From an uncultured Verrucomicrobiales bacterium (GTDB taxonomy: Bacteria; Verrucomicrobiota; Verrucomicrobiae; Limisphaerales; CANJSG01), in NCBI GenBank assembly GCA_946480965.1, contig CAMLMI010000028.1, positions 1 through 23,466 of the forward strand: a stretch of DNA of 23,466 bases, read 5' to 3'. A program made the translations under genes and the position numbers. Shown here piece by piece: positions 1-7,721 of this stretch (positions are counted from its first letter, which is position 1; each line of letters opens with the position of its first letter). The notes below the pieces were generated by a model. The model was given only the letters and a program-made list of their open reading frames with translations. It did not search any database and had not been told where the DNA came from.

Positions 1-107
1 CTCGTGATTTTGCCCCCCCCGGAAAGGCTTCAATCTGGGACTTAGGAAACATCTTGTGGATCGCCTCGTTTTTCACGAAGGCAACGAGTTTTGGTCAATC
101 CGCACCC

Positions 108-1514
108 TCACTCCTTCTCGAAGTTCCGCGCGTAGTCCAGAACCACTTGGCGGAGCTGGCCGTTGCGCAGGACGCTGACGAGCACGCGGTCCTTGGTGCC
201 CAGGGTGTCCATCGCCTCTTTGTGGGCCGCCTTCACGTCGTCCAGCGTCTCCACGTCCCGGTTGCCGATCTTCACCAGGATGTCGCGCTGTTGGAGCACG
301 TTCGCGGCGTTGCCCGGATACTTCACGCCGAAGATGAAGACGCCCTTGGCGCGCACGTAATGGAGGTCGGGGTTGTCGAACTGGTTGATCGCCTTGACCG
401 TGAAGTCCCAGCGCGGGCAGTCCAGCTCGGCGCCCTCCACCTGGCCCTTGTCCTTGGCGGTGAACTTCAGCGTCATGGTCTCGCCCTTGCGGATGAGTTC
501 CAGCGTGGACGGCTCGGTCTTGGGCAGGAAGGCGAGCTCGCGCCGGATGACGGGCAGGTCCTCGTCGGTCATGGCGGTGACGCGGTTGCCGTTGATGCTG
601 ATGAGGCGGTCGCCGGCGAGGATGCCGGCGTGGCGCGCGGGGCTGCCGGGATCGGTGTCGGCGATCATCACGCCGTTCGACGCGTCGAAGTAGATGTTGC
701 GGTTGAAATCCTTCAGCGGCTGCAACTGGAGGCCGGTCCAGCTCCAGTCCACGCGGCCTTTCTCCCGCATCCGGTCGGCGACCTGTTTCACCACCTCGAT
801 GGGGACGGAGAAGCCGGTGTCGCCACCCTGCATGATGCCGCGGGTGTTGATGCCCACCACTTCGCCGGCGGTGTTCACGAGCGGGCCGCCGGAATTGCCG
901 GGGCTGATCGCGGCGTCGGTCTGGAGCCAGTAGCTGTATTCGCTGGTGCCGGGGAGGAAGCGTTTGGTGCAGGAAATGATGCCGATGGAGACGGAGCGGG
1001 ACATGCCCCAGGGCGCGCCCATCGCCATGACGAAGTCGCCCTCGGTCAGATCGACGGACTTGCCGAGCTTGGCGTAGGGGAGCGGACCCTTGCCCTCGGG
1101 GAGCTTGAGCTTGAGCAGGGAGATGTCGGTGTCCTTGTCCGCGCCGATGATCTCGGCGGCGCAGGCGGTGCCGTCCTGGAGCTGGCAGCGGACCTCGACC
1201 GCCTTGTCCACGACATGCCAGTTGGAGAGCACTTCGCCATCGGCCGAGATGACGACGCCGCTGCCGGAGACCTCTTGGGAGACCTTCTTGCCGCCCTCCA
1301 AGTTCTCGCGCAGCACGCGGATGAAGACGACGGTGGGGAAGACCTTCTCCTTGGCGTCGCGCACGATCTGGCGGAAGTCGAGCCGGTCGAGGCCGCGCAC
1401 TTCGAGTTCGTTCTGGGCGAAGGCGGGCGACCCGGCGGCGAGGACGGCGGCGGCCAACAACGCGGGAAGGAATCGGCGGGGGGAAAAAGCCTGGTCTCTC
1501 ATGTGACTGGCCAT
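108..1514 (-). CDS. HtrA/DegP-type periplasmic serine protease with PDZ domains
   Basis: Trypsin-like protease of the S1C (HtrA/DegP/DegS) class, expected to degrade or process misfolded envelope proteins. With the start at 1514 it has 468 residues. A signal peptide ends near residue 33 (hydrophobic core then SPAFA). The catalytic triad is visible as His100 (SNWHVVD), Asp130 (DKDTDISLL) and Ser208 (GNSGGPL). A PDZ domain follows at about 265-360 (PGSPARHAGILAGDRL). A weaker second PDZ-like segment lies near 390-460 (GNAANVLQQRDILVKIG). The open frame extends to 1586, but those 24 codons precede the signal peptide. ATG codons at 1514 and 1502 both give a proper leader, and neither has a convincing Shine-Dalgarno sequence. 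The gene points toward the left edge and is followed by 107 bases without a clear gene. Family assignment is firm; the exact start and substrate are not. Confidence 0.93.
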   Translation of the reverse strand: MASHMRDQAFSPRRFLPALLAAAVLAAGSPAFAQNELEVRGLDRLDFRQIVRDAKEKVFPTVVFIRVLRENLEGGKKVSQEVSGSGVVISADGEVLSNWHVVDKAVEVRCQLQDGTACAAEIIGADKDTDISLLKLKLPEGKGPLPYAKLGKSVDLTEGDFVMAMGAPWGMSRSVSIGIISCTKRFLPGTSEYSYWLQTDAAISPGNSGGPLVNTAGEVVGINTRGIMQGGDTGFSVPIEVVKQVADRMREKGRVDWSWTGLQLQPLKDFNRNIYFDASNGVMIADTDPGSPARHAGILAGDRLISINGNRVTAMTDEDLPVIRRELAFLPKTEPSTLELIRKGETMTLKFTAKDKGQVEGAELDCPRWDFTVKAINQFDNPDLHYVRAKGVFIFGVKYPGNAANVLQQRDILVKIGNRDVETLDDVKAAHKEAMDTLGTKDRVLVSVLRNGQLRQVVLDYARNFEKE

Positions 1515-1711
1515 AGGTAGCGTGCGGACCCCGCAGCGTCCAGCGCCGAGGGCGAATAATGCGGCTCGGAGCCATGGCGCCGGCATCCAGCCGGCCGTAT
1601 CGCAAGCGTCGCGCTTGCTTGGGCGTCCTTCGGCGAAGGTGCGTCCTCGCTACGGCCACCGGGACGGTTGCGGCACAGCAAGCCGGAGGTTTGCGCCACG
1701 CCGCCGCGCTC
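1515..1711. repeat. Intergenic region with two tandem hairpins
   Basis: The spacer between the protease start and the stop of the next minus-strand gene holds two adjacent perfect inverted repeats. GCAAGCG/CGCTTGC lies at 1602-1618 with a 3-base loop, and CCTTC/GAAGG at 1627-1639 with a 3-base loop. They could act as a transcription-termination or mRNA-end structure between the two minus-strand genes, or be a dispersed palindrome. No long T-tract follows on either strand and no clear promoter was seen. Confidence 0.45.
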
Positions 1712-3211
1712 TCAACGTCCGGCTACGGTCCGCTTCAGCACCTCATACACCCCGGTCGAAGCCAAAGGCGCGGCGGAGTCCGCCGAGACTCCGGACGTGA
1801 TCAGCACCGGCCAATCGGCCCGATTCGCCGGGCGGCAGCCGTGGGAACCCTTCACCAGCGAGGCGTCGAGCGGGATCACGTCCATCAACATGCGGAAGCC
1901 GAGCTTCTTCTGGAGCAGGCGCCACGCGATCTTGAGCTTCACCGCCGGGATCGTGGGATCGAGGAAGAGCTCCACCGGGTCGTAGCCGGGCTTGCGGTGG
2001 ATATCGACGCAGCGGGCGAAGTCGGGCGCCTTCCGGTCGTCGAGCCAGTAGTAGTAGGTGAACCACGTGTCTTCCCGGGCCACGGCGATGAAGTCGCCCG
2101 CACGGATATGGTCGATGCCCACCGCTTTCTTCGCGTCGCCGTCCAGCACTTGGGCGACGCCGTCGGTGTTCTCCAGCAGCGCGCGGACCTCGTTCCGCAG
2201 GTGCGGGTCGTTCACATAGACATGGGCGACCTGGTGATCGGCCACGGCGAAGACCTTGGAATTGCCCGCGTCGAGCAGCTCCAACCCGAGTTCTTCCTTG
2301 GCCGTGATCCAGCCCCGTTCGCGGAAGAGGCGGTTCAGGTGAACGGCCTTCGTGACGTTGGTGATGCCGTATTCGGACAACAGCACGACCTGCACCCCGC
2401 GCGCCTCGAAAAATTGGATGAGATCGCCGACGATGGCGTCGATGGCGCGCAGATCGGGGACGATGGCGGGGTTCGAAGCCGGATGCCGGATGCCGGATGC
2501 CTGATCCCGGATTCCTGCCGCGCTGGAGGGGCTTTGATCCGGCATCTGGGATCTGGCATCCGGTATCCGGCCATACGTCCCATGCCGCTGGAGGTTGTAG
2601 TCCAAGTGCGGGAGGTAAACGAGGCTCAGGGTCGGTTGATACTTCTTCTCGGTCCACTTGGCCGACTCGGCGATCCAGCGGGTGGCGCAATCGGGTTCGC
2701 CTTGGGGCGACTTCACGCCGGCGGCGGGTCCCCAGAACCCGGCGAAGGGAAAGTCGCCCAGCTCCCGCTTGATCTCGGGCCGGATGCCGTAGGGCCAGGA
2801 ATACACGTCGAAGAACTTGCGGCCATCCGCCGGATACATCGGCCGCGGGGTGATCGAGTAATCGACGGCGGCATACATGTTATACCACCAGAAGAGCTTC
2901 GCGCAGGTGAACTGGGGATCGAGGGCGCGGAGGTCGTCCCAGAGCTTGGGCGCGGTGACGACGTGGTTCGACTGCTTCCAGAAATGGACTTCGCTGAGTT
3001 CGCGGTTGAACCAGCCGTTGGCCACGATGCCGTGGGCCGTGGGCGGCTGGCCGGTGACGTAGTTTGACTGCGCGGTGCAGGTCAGCGCGGGGAAGGCGGG
3101 ATCGATGTGCCGGAGCGCTCCGCGTTGGCGGAACGCGGCGATGGCGGGCGTGTGCTCGCCGATGAGGGCTTCGGTCAGTCCGACGACGTTCAGGACAACG
3201 GTGCGCTGCAT
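1712..3211 (-). CDS. Alkaline-phosphatase-superfamily protein (nucleotide pyrophosphatase/phosphodiesterase type)
   Basis: A 499-residue protein of the type I phosphodiesterase/nucleotide pyrophosphatase branch (COG1524-like). Starting at 3211 it reads MQRTVVLNVVGL. The putative nucleophile is Thr45 or Thr47 in PALTCTAQSNYVTG, followed by PTAHGI. Probable metal-ligand motifs are PHLDYNLQRHG (Asp204, His210), LLSEYGI (about 278-284) and the distal VDIHRKPGYDP. The usual first-strand Asp and the DHG motif of NPPs are changed (VVGL, SEYGI), so metal chemistry may differ. The strong internal conservation pattern (FWWYNMY, TPRPMYPADG, LMDVIPLDA) resembles, from memory, the EboF-like enzymes of eustigmatophyte/bacterial ebo clusters; no other ebo gene is here. 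No signal peptide, so probably cytoplasmic. Residues about 212-248 are encoded by a palindromic repeat inserted in frame. The gene is divergent from the sensor kinase with 96 bases between. Confidence 0.88.
   Translation of the reverse strand: MQRTVVLNVVGLTEALIGEHTPAIAAFRQRGALRHIDPAFPALTCTAQSNYVTGQPPTAHGIVANGWFNRELSEVHFWKQSNHVVTAPKLWDDLRALDPQFTCAKLFWWYNMYAAVDYSITPRPMYPADGRKFFDVYSWPYGIRPEIKRELGDFPFAGFWGPAAGVKSPQGEPDCATRWIAESAKWTEKKYQPTLSLVYLPHLDYNLQRHGTYGRIPDARSQMPDQSPSSAAGIRDQASGIRHPASNPAIVPDLRAIDAIVGDLIQFFEARGVQVVLLSEYGITNVTKAVHLNRLFRERGWITAKEELGLELLDAGNSKVFAVADHQVAHVYVNDPHLRNEVRALLENTDGVAQVLDGDAKKAVGIDHIRAGDFIAVAREDTWFTYYYWLDDRKAPDFARCVDIHRKPGYDPVELFLDPTIPAVKLKIAWRLLQKKLGFRMLMDVIPLDASLVKGSHGCRPANRADWPVLITSGVSADSAAPLASTGVYEVLKRTVAGR
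2479..2572. repeat. GGATGCC-type palindromic repeat inside the phosphatase gene
   Basis: The left arm (about 2481-2514) is made of tandem GGATGCC/GGATTCC-like units. The right arm (about 2536-2570) is made of the complementary ATCCGGCATC-like units. A GC-rich spacer of about 20 bases separates them, so the whole segment can fold into a long imperfect hairpin. On the minus strand it is translated in frame as low-complexity sequence (IPDARSQMPD, then GIRDQASGIRHPAS), unlike the surrounding conserved protein. It looks like a dispersed repeat that landed in a tolerant loop of the enzyme. Confidence 0.8.
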
Positions 3212-3307
3212 GGCGCGCACGGTGGCAGAAGGTCGCCGTGGTTCAAGCTGGGGACGCGGGGAAGCGCCCTTGATCGGATCGGCCACGCCCGGTTCACTCC
3301 GGGCGCG

Positions 3308-6151
3308 ATGTCCCTCGCATGGCACCAATCCCTCACCGGCCGGACGCTGCTCCAGATCGCAGTGGCGGTCGGGGTGATCCTGGCCGTGGCCACCGGCGCG
3401 GCCTACCACCTGGTGCTGCGCGCGGTGGAGGAGCGCGAGCTGCTCCACATGGACGAATACGTCGGCGAACGGGCCAAGCGCGAGGAAGCCTACTTCACCG
3501 AGATCGCCACCAACCTCCAGACGGTCACGGACGCCTTCCTCGAACGCTGGCGCCAGCCCGATCCTCCGGGCTTCCTCGACCAATGGGACCGCTGGTTCGA
3601 GCGTTGCCCCGACGGCGCGGTCCGCAGCCGCCGGGAATACAGCGACACCTACCGCTACGCCACGCTCTGGGTCCACAAGGACACCGTGCTCACGCCGGAA
3701 CTGAAACGCCGGGTGCTGGTCCAGTTCGAGATCTGCCAGCGGTTCATCGCCGGCTGGGCCCACGGCTTCCGCAGCCTCTACGCCTTCACGCCGGAGCTGA
3801 CGAATGTCGGCTTCGACCCGCTCATCCCCGAGTGGGTCTATGACGCGGCGGCGGATTATCCGATGAACGCCGTGTCGTATGCCTCGGCGTCGGATCCCGC
3901 GTATCACCGCGAGGGCCGGCTCTTCTGGGGCCCCACGTTCCAGGACCCGGTGTCGCGCGAATATCTCGTGAGCGTGGTCAAGCCGCTGAAGTTCGACGGC
4001 GAACACGTCTCCGCCTTCGCCCACGACATCCGCGTCTCGCAGCTCATGGGAGCATCGACCAAGGCCGAGGTTGCCGGGCTCACGCACCTGATCTTCCGCG
4101 AGGACGGCACGCTCATCGCGCACCCCGGACGCGAGCGGCAGATCCTGGCCAGCAATGGCACCTACCGCATGACCGATCCGGCCGAGCCGGAGTTGGCCGC
4201 GCTCTTCGCCGCCGTGCAGGGGCGGAAGGAGCGGCGCTTCGTCGGCTACGACGCGGTCAGCGAAAACTACTTCGCGGCCGTGCGCCTCGCCGGGCCGGAC
4301 TGGATCTACCTGACCACGTTGCCCGGGGCGGTGCTGCGCGCGCAGGCGTTCCGCTCCGCGCAATGGGTGTTGTGGATCGGGCTCGGCAGCCTCGTTCCCG
4401 CGTTGTTGTTGCTGGCGGTGATCTTCCGCAACCAGATCGCCGCGCCGCTGCGGGAGCTGCTGCGCGTGACGCAGCGCATGGCCGTCGGCGCGACCGACAC
4501 GCAGGTGGCGGTCCCGGCGAACAACGAGCTGGGCCATCTCGGAACCGCATTCAACCGCATGGCCCGCACCGTGGCCGAACGCGACGCGGCCTTGCGGGAA
4601 TCGGAGCGGCGCTGGCGGCTGCTCTTTGAACAGGCACCGGTCGGCATCGCGGTTTTCAGTCCGATGGGCCGGTTGCTGCGCGCCAATCGCGCCCACGAAA
4701 CGCTCTGGGGCCGATCGGCCACCACGGAGGATCTGCGCACGGATGTCCGATGGTTGGCGGCGGGTTTCGGGCCGCTGATCGAACGGGCCTTCGCCGGAGA
4801 AACGGTCGCGCTGCCCGCCGCGCCCTTCGCTTTGCCCGCCGGGAACGGCGGCCAGGAGACGCGCTGGATCGCCGCGAAGCTCTATCCGGTGCTCGATGAC
4901 GCGGGGGACATCGAGGAGATCATCTGCCTCCAGGAGGACGTGACCGAGCGGCAACGCGCCGAGGAGCAGATCCGCCGCTTGAACCAGGAGCTGGAACGCC
5001 GCGTGGCCGAACGCACCGCCGATCTGAGCGCCAGCGAGGCCCGCGTGCGCACCATGCTGGAGAACGCCCCCGAGGCCATCGTGGTGATGGACGCGCGGAC
5101 GGGCCGGTTCGTGGACTTCAACCGCAACGCACTGCGCTTCTTCGCGCTGGAGCCCGCGCGCCTGCTGGAGCTGGGGCCGGTCGATCTCAGCCCGGAACGC
5201 CAGCCCGATGGACGCCTTTCCGCCGAGATCGCGGCGGAGATGTTCGCCCTCGTGGGCAGCGGACAGCCCGCGCGCTTCGAGTGGACGCATCGTCGCCCCG
5301 ACGGCTCGGAGATTCCCTGTGAGATCCGCTTGTCGCGGCTGCCCGCCAAGGACCGCGAGCTGGTCATCGGCACCATCCTCGACATCAGCGCGCACAAGCA
5401 GGTGGAGGCCGAGCTGTTGAAGGCGCTGGACCACGAACGCGAGCTCGGCCGGTTGAAGGGCGACTTCGTCTCCACCGTTTCCCACGAGTTCCGCACGCCG
5501 CTGGAGATCATCATGTCCTCGGGCGAGATCCTGGACCGCTACCACGACCGGCTGGAACCCGCGCAGCGCTCGGCGCATCTCCGCGCGATCCACGACTCCG
5601 TCCGCCGCATGGACCAGCTCATGGGCGAGGTGCTGCTGCTGAGCCGCGTCGAGGCCGGCAAGATGCCGTTCACGCCCGCAGCGCTCGATCTCGCCGCCGT
5701 CTGCCGCCGCATCGTGGACGAGATCCTCTCCGCGACCAACCACACGCACCAGATCCGCTTCGTCGCCACCGGCGTCGAGGCTCCGGCCTGGTCGGACGAG
5801 AACCTCCTGCGGCACATCTTCTCGAACCTGCTGGCCAACGCCGTGAAGTATTCGCCGCCCGGAGCTCCGGTGGAATTCACCGTGACGCGTTCCGGCTCGG
5901 ACGGCACGTTCACCGTGCGGGACATCGGCTGCGGCATACCGCCGGAGGACCAGGACCGGGTGTTCCAGGCGTTCCACCGGGCCCGGAACGTCCGGCAGAT
6001 TTCCGGCACCGGACTGGGCCTCGTCATCGTGAAACGCTGCGCCACGCTGCACGGCGGCGCGGTGCGGTTCCGCAGCCGCGAAGGCGAAGGCACGACCTTC
6101 ACCGTGACGCTGCCGCTCTTCCGGGAAACCACCGCCGAACAACGGGCATGA
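3308..6151 (+). CDS. Membrane hybrid-input sensor histidine kinase (Cache-HAMP-PAS-PAS-HisKA-HATPase)
   Basis: A 947-residue sensor kinase. TM1 is at about 12-36, followed by a long extracytoplasmic domain (about 37-345, Cache-like, with WDRWF and FWGPTFQDPVS segments). TM2 is at about 352-374 and HAMP at about 375-425. Two PAS domains follow (about 435-565 and 590-710), separated by a coiled-coil-like linker (EQIRRLNQELERRVAERTADL). HisKA carries the phospho-accepting His726 in VSHEFRTPL. The HATPase domain shows the N box (NLLANAVKYSPPG), G1 box (DIGCGIPPED) and G2 box (GTGLGLVIVKR). The open frame begins at 3107, but the ATG at 3308 places TM1 at the N terminus and lies outside the divergent gene. 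The stop overlaps the regulator's start as ATGA, so the two are coupled. The ligand cannot be read from sequence; the periplasmic Cache-like region suggests a small extracellular molecule. Confidence 0.93.
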   Translation: MSLAWHQSLTGRTLLQIAVAVGVILAVATGAAYHLVLRAVEERELLHMDEYVGERAKREEAYFTEIATNLQTVTDAFLERWRQPDPPGFLDQWDRWFERCPDGAVRSRREYSDTYRYATLWVHKDTVLTPELKRRVLVQFEICQRFIAGWAHGFRSLYAFTPELTNVGFDPLIPEWVYDAAADYPMNAVSYASASDPAYHREGRLFWGPTFQDPVSREYLVSVVKPLKFDGEHVSAFAHDIRVSQLMGASTKAEVAGLTHLIFREDGTLIAHPGRERQILASNGTYRMTDPAEPELAALFAAVQGRKERRFVGYDAVSENYFAAVRLAGPDWIYLTTLPGAVLRAQAFRSAQWVLWIGLGSLVPALLLLAVIFRNQIAAPLRELLRVTQRMAVGATDTQVAVPANNELGHLGTAFNRMARTVAERDAALRESERRWRLLFEQAPVGIAVFSPMGRLLRANRAHETLWGRSATTEDLRTDVRWLAAGFGPLIERAFAGETVALPAAPFALPAGNGGQETRWIAAKLYPVLDDAGDIEEIICLQEDVTERQRAEEQIRRLNQELERRVAERTADLSASEARVRTMLENAPEAIVVMDARTGRFVDFNRNALRFFALEPARLLELGPVDLSPERQPDGRLSAEIAAEMFALVGSGQPARFEWTHRRPDGSEIPCEIRLSRLPAKDRELVIGTILDISAHKQVEAELLKALDHERELGRLKGDFVSTVSHEFRTPLEIIMSSGEILDRYHDRLEPAQRSAHLRAIHDSVRRMDQLMGEVLLLSRVEAGKMPFTPAALDLAAVCRRIVDEILSATNHTHQIRFVATGVEAPAWSDENLLRHIFSNLLANAVKYSPPGAPVEFTVTRSGSDGTFTVRDIGCGIPPEDQDRVFQAFHRARNVRQISGTGLGLVIVKRCATLHGGAVRFRSREGEGTTFTVTLPLFRETTAEQRA

Positions 6152-6771
6152 AAAGCATCCTGATCATCGAGGACGAACCGCGCACGCGGGCCAATCTCGC
6201 CACCATCCTGGAGATGGAAGGCTACCGCGTCGTCACCGCCGAGAACGGCCGCCTGGGCGTGGAGACCGCGCGACGGGAACGCCCGGACCTCGTCTTGTGC
6301 GACGTGATGATGCCGGAGCTCGACGGCCACGGAGTTCTCGAAGCGTTGCGCGCGGACCGGACCACCGCCGGCATTCCGTTCATCTTTCTCACCGCCAAGG
6401 GCGAGAAGACCTCCGTCCGCGCCGGCATGAACCTCGGCGCCGACGACTATCTGACCAAGCCGGCGAGCGTGAGCGATCTGCTGGCCGCCGTGGCCGCGCG
6501 CTTCGCCCGCGAAGCCGCCCGCCCGCCCGCGCCGTTCAAGCCCGACTTCAGTTCCGCCGCGCCGCTCGAGGCCTTGGGCCTGACCCCGCGCGAAGCCGAA
6601 GTGCTTCTCTGGGTCGCGCAGGGCAAGAGCAACGCCGAGATCGGCACCATCCTCGGCTCCACCGAGAACACGGTGAAGAAACACCTGCAGAACCTCTTCG
6701 AGAAGCTCGGCGTCGATTCCCGCAACGCCGCGACCCTGCGCGCTCTGGAGGCCTTGGCGGGAGCGGGCTGA
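6148..6771 (+). CDS. NarL/FixJ-type response regulator (REC + LuxR HTH)
   Basis: A 207-residue regulator. The receiver domain (1-120) has the acidic pair EDE (8-10), the phospho-acceptor Asp52 (LCDVMMPELDG), the switch Thr in FLTAKG and the Lys in DDYLTKP. A LuxR-type helix-turn-helix occupies about 143-205 (LTPREAEVLLWVAQGKSNAEIG, then TVKKHLQNLFEKLGV). The linker (FAREAARPPAPFKPDF) is proline-rich. It overlaps the upstream kinase by 4 bases, so it is very probably its cognate partner and a DNA-binding transcription factor. The next gene converges with only 7 bases between stops. No target operator was identified. Confidence 0.95.
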   Translation: MKSILIIEDEPRTRANLATILEMEGYRVVTAENGRLGVETARRERPDLVLCDVMMPELDGHGVLEALRADRTTAGIPFIFLTAKGEKTSVRAGMNLGADDYLTKPASVSDLLAAVAARFAREAARPPAPFKPDFSSAAPLEALGLTPREAEVLLWVAQGKSNAEIGTILGSTENTVKKHLQNLFEKLGVDSRNAATLRALEALAGAG

Positions 6772-6778
6772 TCCCCCG

Positions 6779-7564
6779 CTACTTCGCCTCTTCGTCCCAC
6801 GGCGCATCCGCGGGCTCCTCGGCCAGCGGGTGGCTGACCGGTATCCTCTTGGCCAGGGCGACCAGCTTCGCGGTTTCCGATTCCGCCGCCACCGGCGGGG
6901 TCGCGGAACCGCCCACCAACCGGCGCAGCTCCAGGCGCGGTTCCGGTTCCTTGTAGTGCCGCTTCAATCCGCTGTCCGCCAGCATCGCCGCCGGAACGCG
7001 CGAGATGAACTCGGCGAAGTTCTTCTCCACGCGGTCGCGCAGCAGCTTCTGCCCGCCCTTGGTCGCCCAGAACTCCTCCTCGATCTTGGCCAGCGCACGC
7101 ATGGCTTCGTCCGGCCCGAAGTCCTCGCGCCGCGCCAAGATCCACAGCAGGTCGGGGTCTTCCGGCAGGCAGACGGGGAACGGGACGAAGGGCTGCTTGA
7201 CGACCTCTTCCAGCACTTCGCCGGGCGGCACGACCTTGATGCGGTTCGTCACCTTGCGGTCGTCGGGCAGCGCGATCTCCACCGCGATGGCGTCGCCCTT
7301 TTCCGTGGGCGTGACCGTGACGTTGCCCTCGCCGAAGCGCTCCTGGAGCTGCGCCTCATACTGGGCCACGGTGCCGGGCTCCAGGTCGGGCAACGAGCCC
7401 TGGGCGCAGAACTTCTCGAAGGACTGGAGGCTGTTCACCAGCCGGACCTCCTCGGCCACGCGCTCGAAGATGGCGGAGGCGAGGCGGGAGTCGTTCGTCG
7501 CTTTGGGGAGCACCTTCTGGAGCAGGTCCAGAAACTGCGCTTCGGTCATGCCTTTCGGTTTCAT
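6779..7564 (-). CDS. Unrecognised protein of 261 residues
   Basis: I do not recognise a family. The frame shows normal coding character and ends 7 bases from the convergent response regulator, leaving no room for another gene. The protein is soluble, without signal peptide or membrane segment, and rich in charged residues. The N-terminal half is helical (FLDLLQKVLP, SAIFERVAEEVRLVNSL). A middle part looks like alternating strands (GNVTVTPTEKGDAIAVEIAL, KVTNRIKVVPPGEVLEE), and a helical segment follows (AKIEEEFWATKGGQKLLRDRVEKNF). The C-terminal tail is low-complexity and acidic (ADAPWDEEAK). The ATG at 7564 is the first in frame; no clear Shine-Dalgarno. It is divergent from the cytochrome-like gene with a 157-base spacer containing a CGGCTTT/AAAGCCG hairpin at 7624-7645. 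Confidence 0.8.
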   Translation of the reverse strand: MKPKGMTEAQFLDLLQKVLPKATNDSRLASAIFERVAEEVRLVNSLQSFEKFCAQGSLPDLEPGTVAQYEAQLQERFGEGNVTVTPTEKGDAIAVEIALPDDRKVTNRIKVVPPGEVLEEVVKQPFVPFPVCLPEDPDLLWILARREDFGPDEAMRALAKIEEEFWATKGGQKLLRDRVEKNFAEFISRVPAAMLADSGLKRHYKEPEPRLELRRLVGGSATPPVAAESETAKLVALAKRIPVSHPLAEEPADAPWDEEAK

Positions 7565-7721
7565 CGGTTCGGATAACGGAAATCAGGGGGCGCGGTTGTG
7601 CCCTGTGGCGGGGGAAAGCGCAACGGCTTTGCACGGCGAAAGCCGGTCACCGGCGGCCGCCCGCCTCGCGGCCGCGGTCCGGCATTGGCGGGAGACGCGG
7701 GCCTGGGGCAGATTCCCGCCC

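Noticed and set aside
65..92. Terminator for the HtrA gene (CTCGTT/AACGAG hairpin)
   Set aside because: The T-run lies on the plus-strand side of the hairpin, which is the wrong direction for the minus-strand gene, and the stem is only 6 bp.
54..1520. Plus-strand frame of 488 residues opposite the HtrA gene
   Set aside because: His/Ala/Asp/Gly-rich antisense shadow; the opposite strand has an intact catalytic triad and signal peptide.
2479..2572. CRISPR-like array because of repeated GGATGCC units
   Set aside because: Units are about 7-10 bases with no unique spacers; the structure is a palindrome inside a coding gene.
1712..6142. A 1476-residue minus-strand open frame covering the kinase gene
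   Set aside because: Only the part from 3211 down encodes the recognisable phosphatase; the rest is the antisense of the sensor kinase and has Arg/Gly/Ala-rich low-complexity composition.
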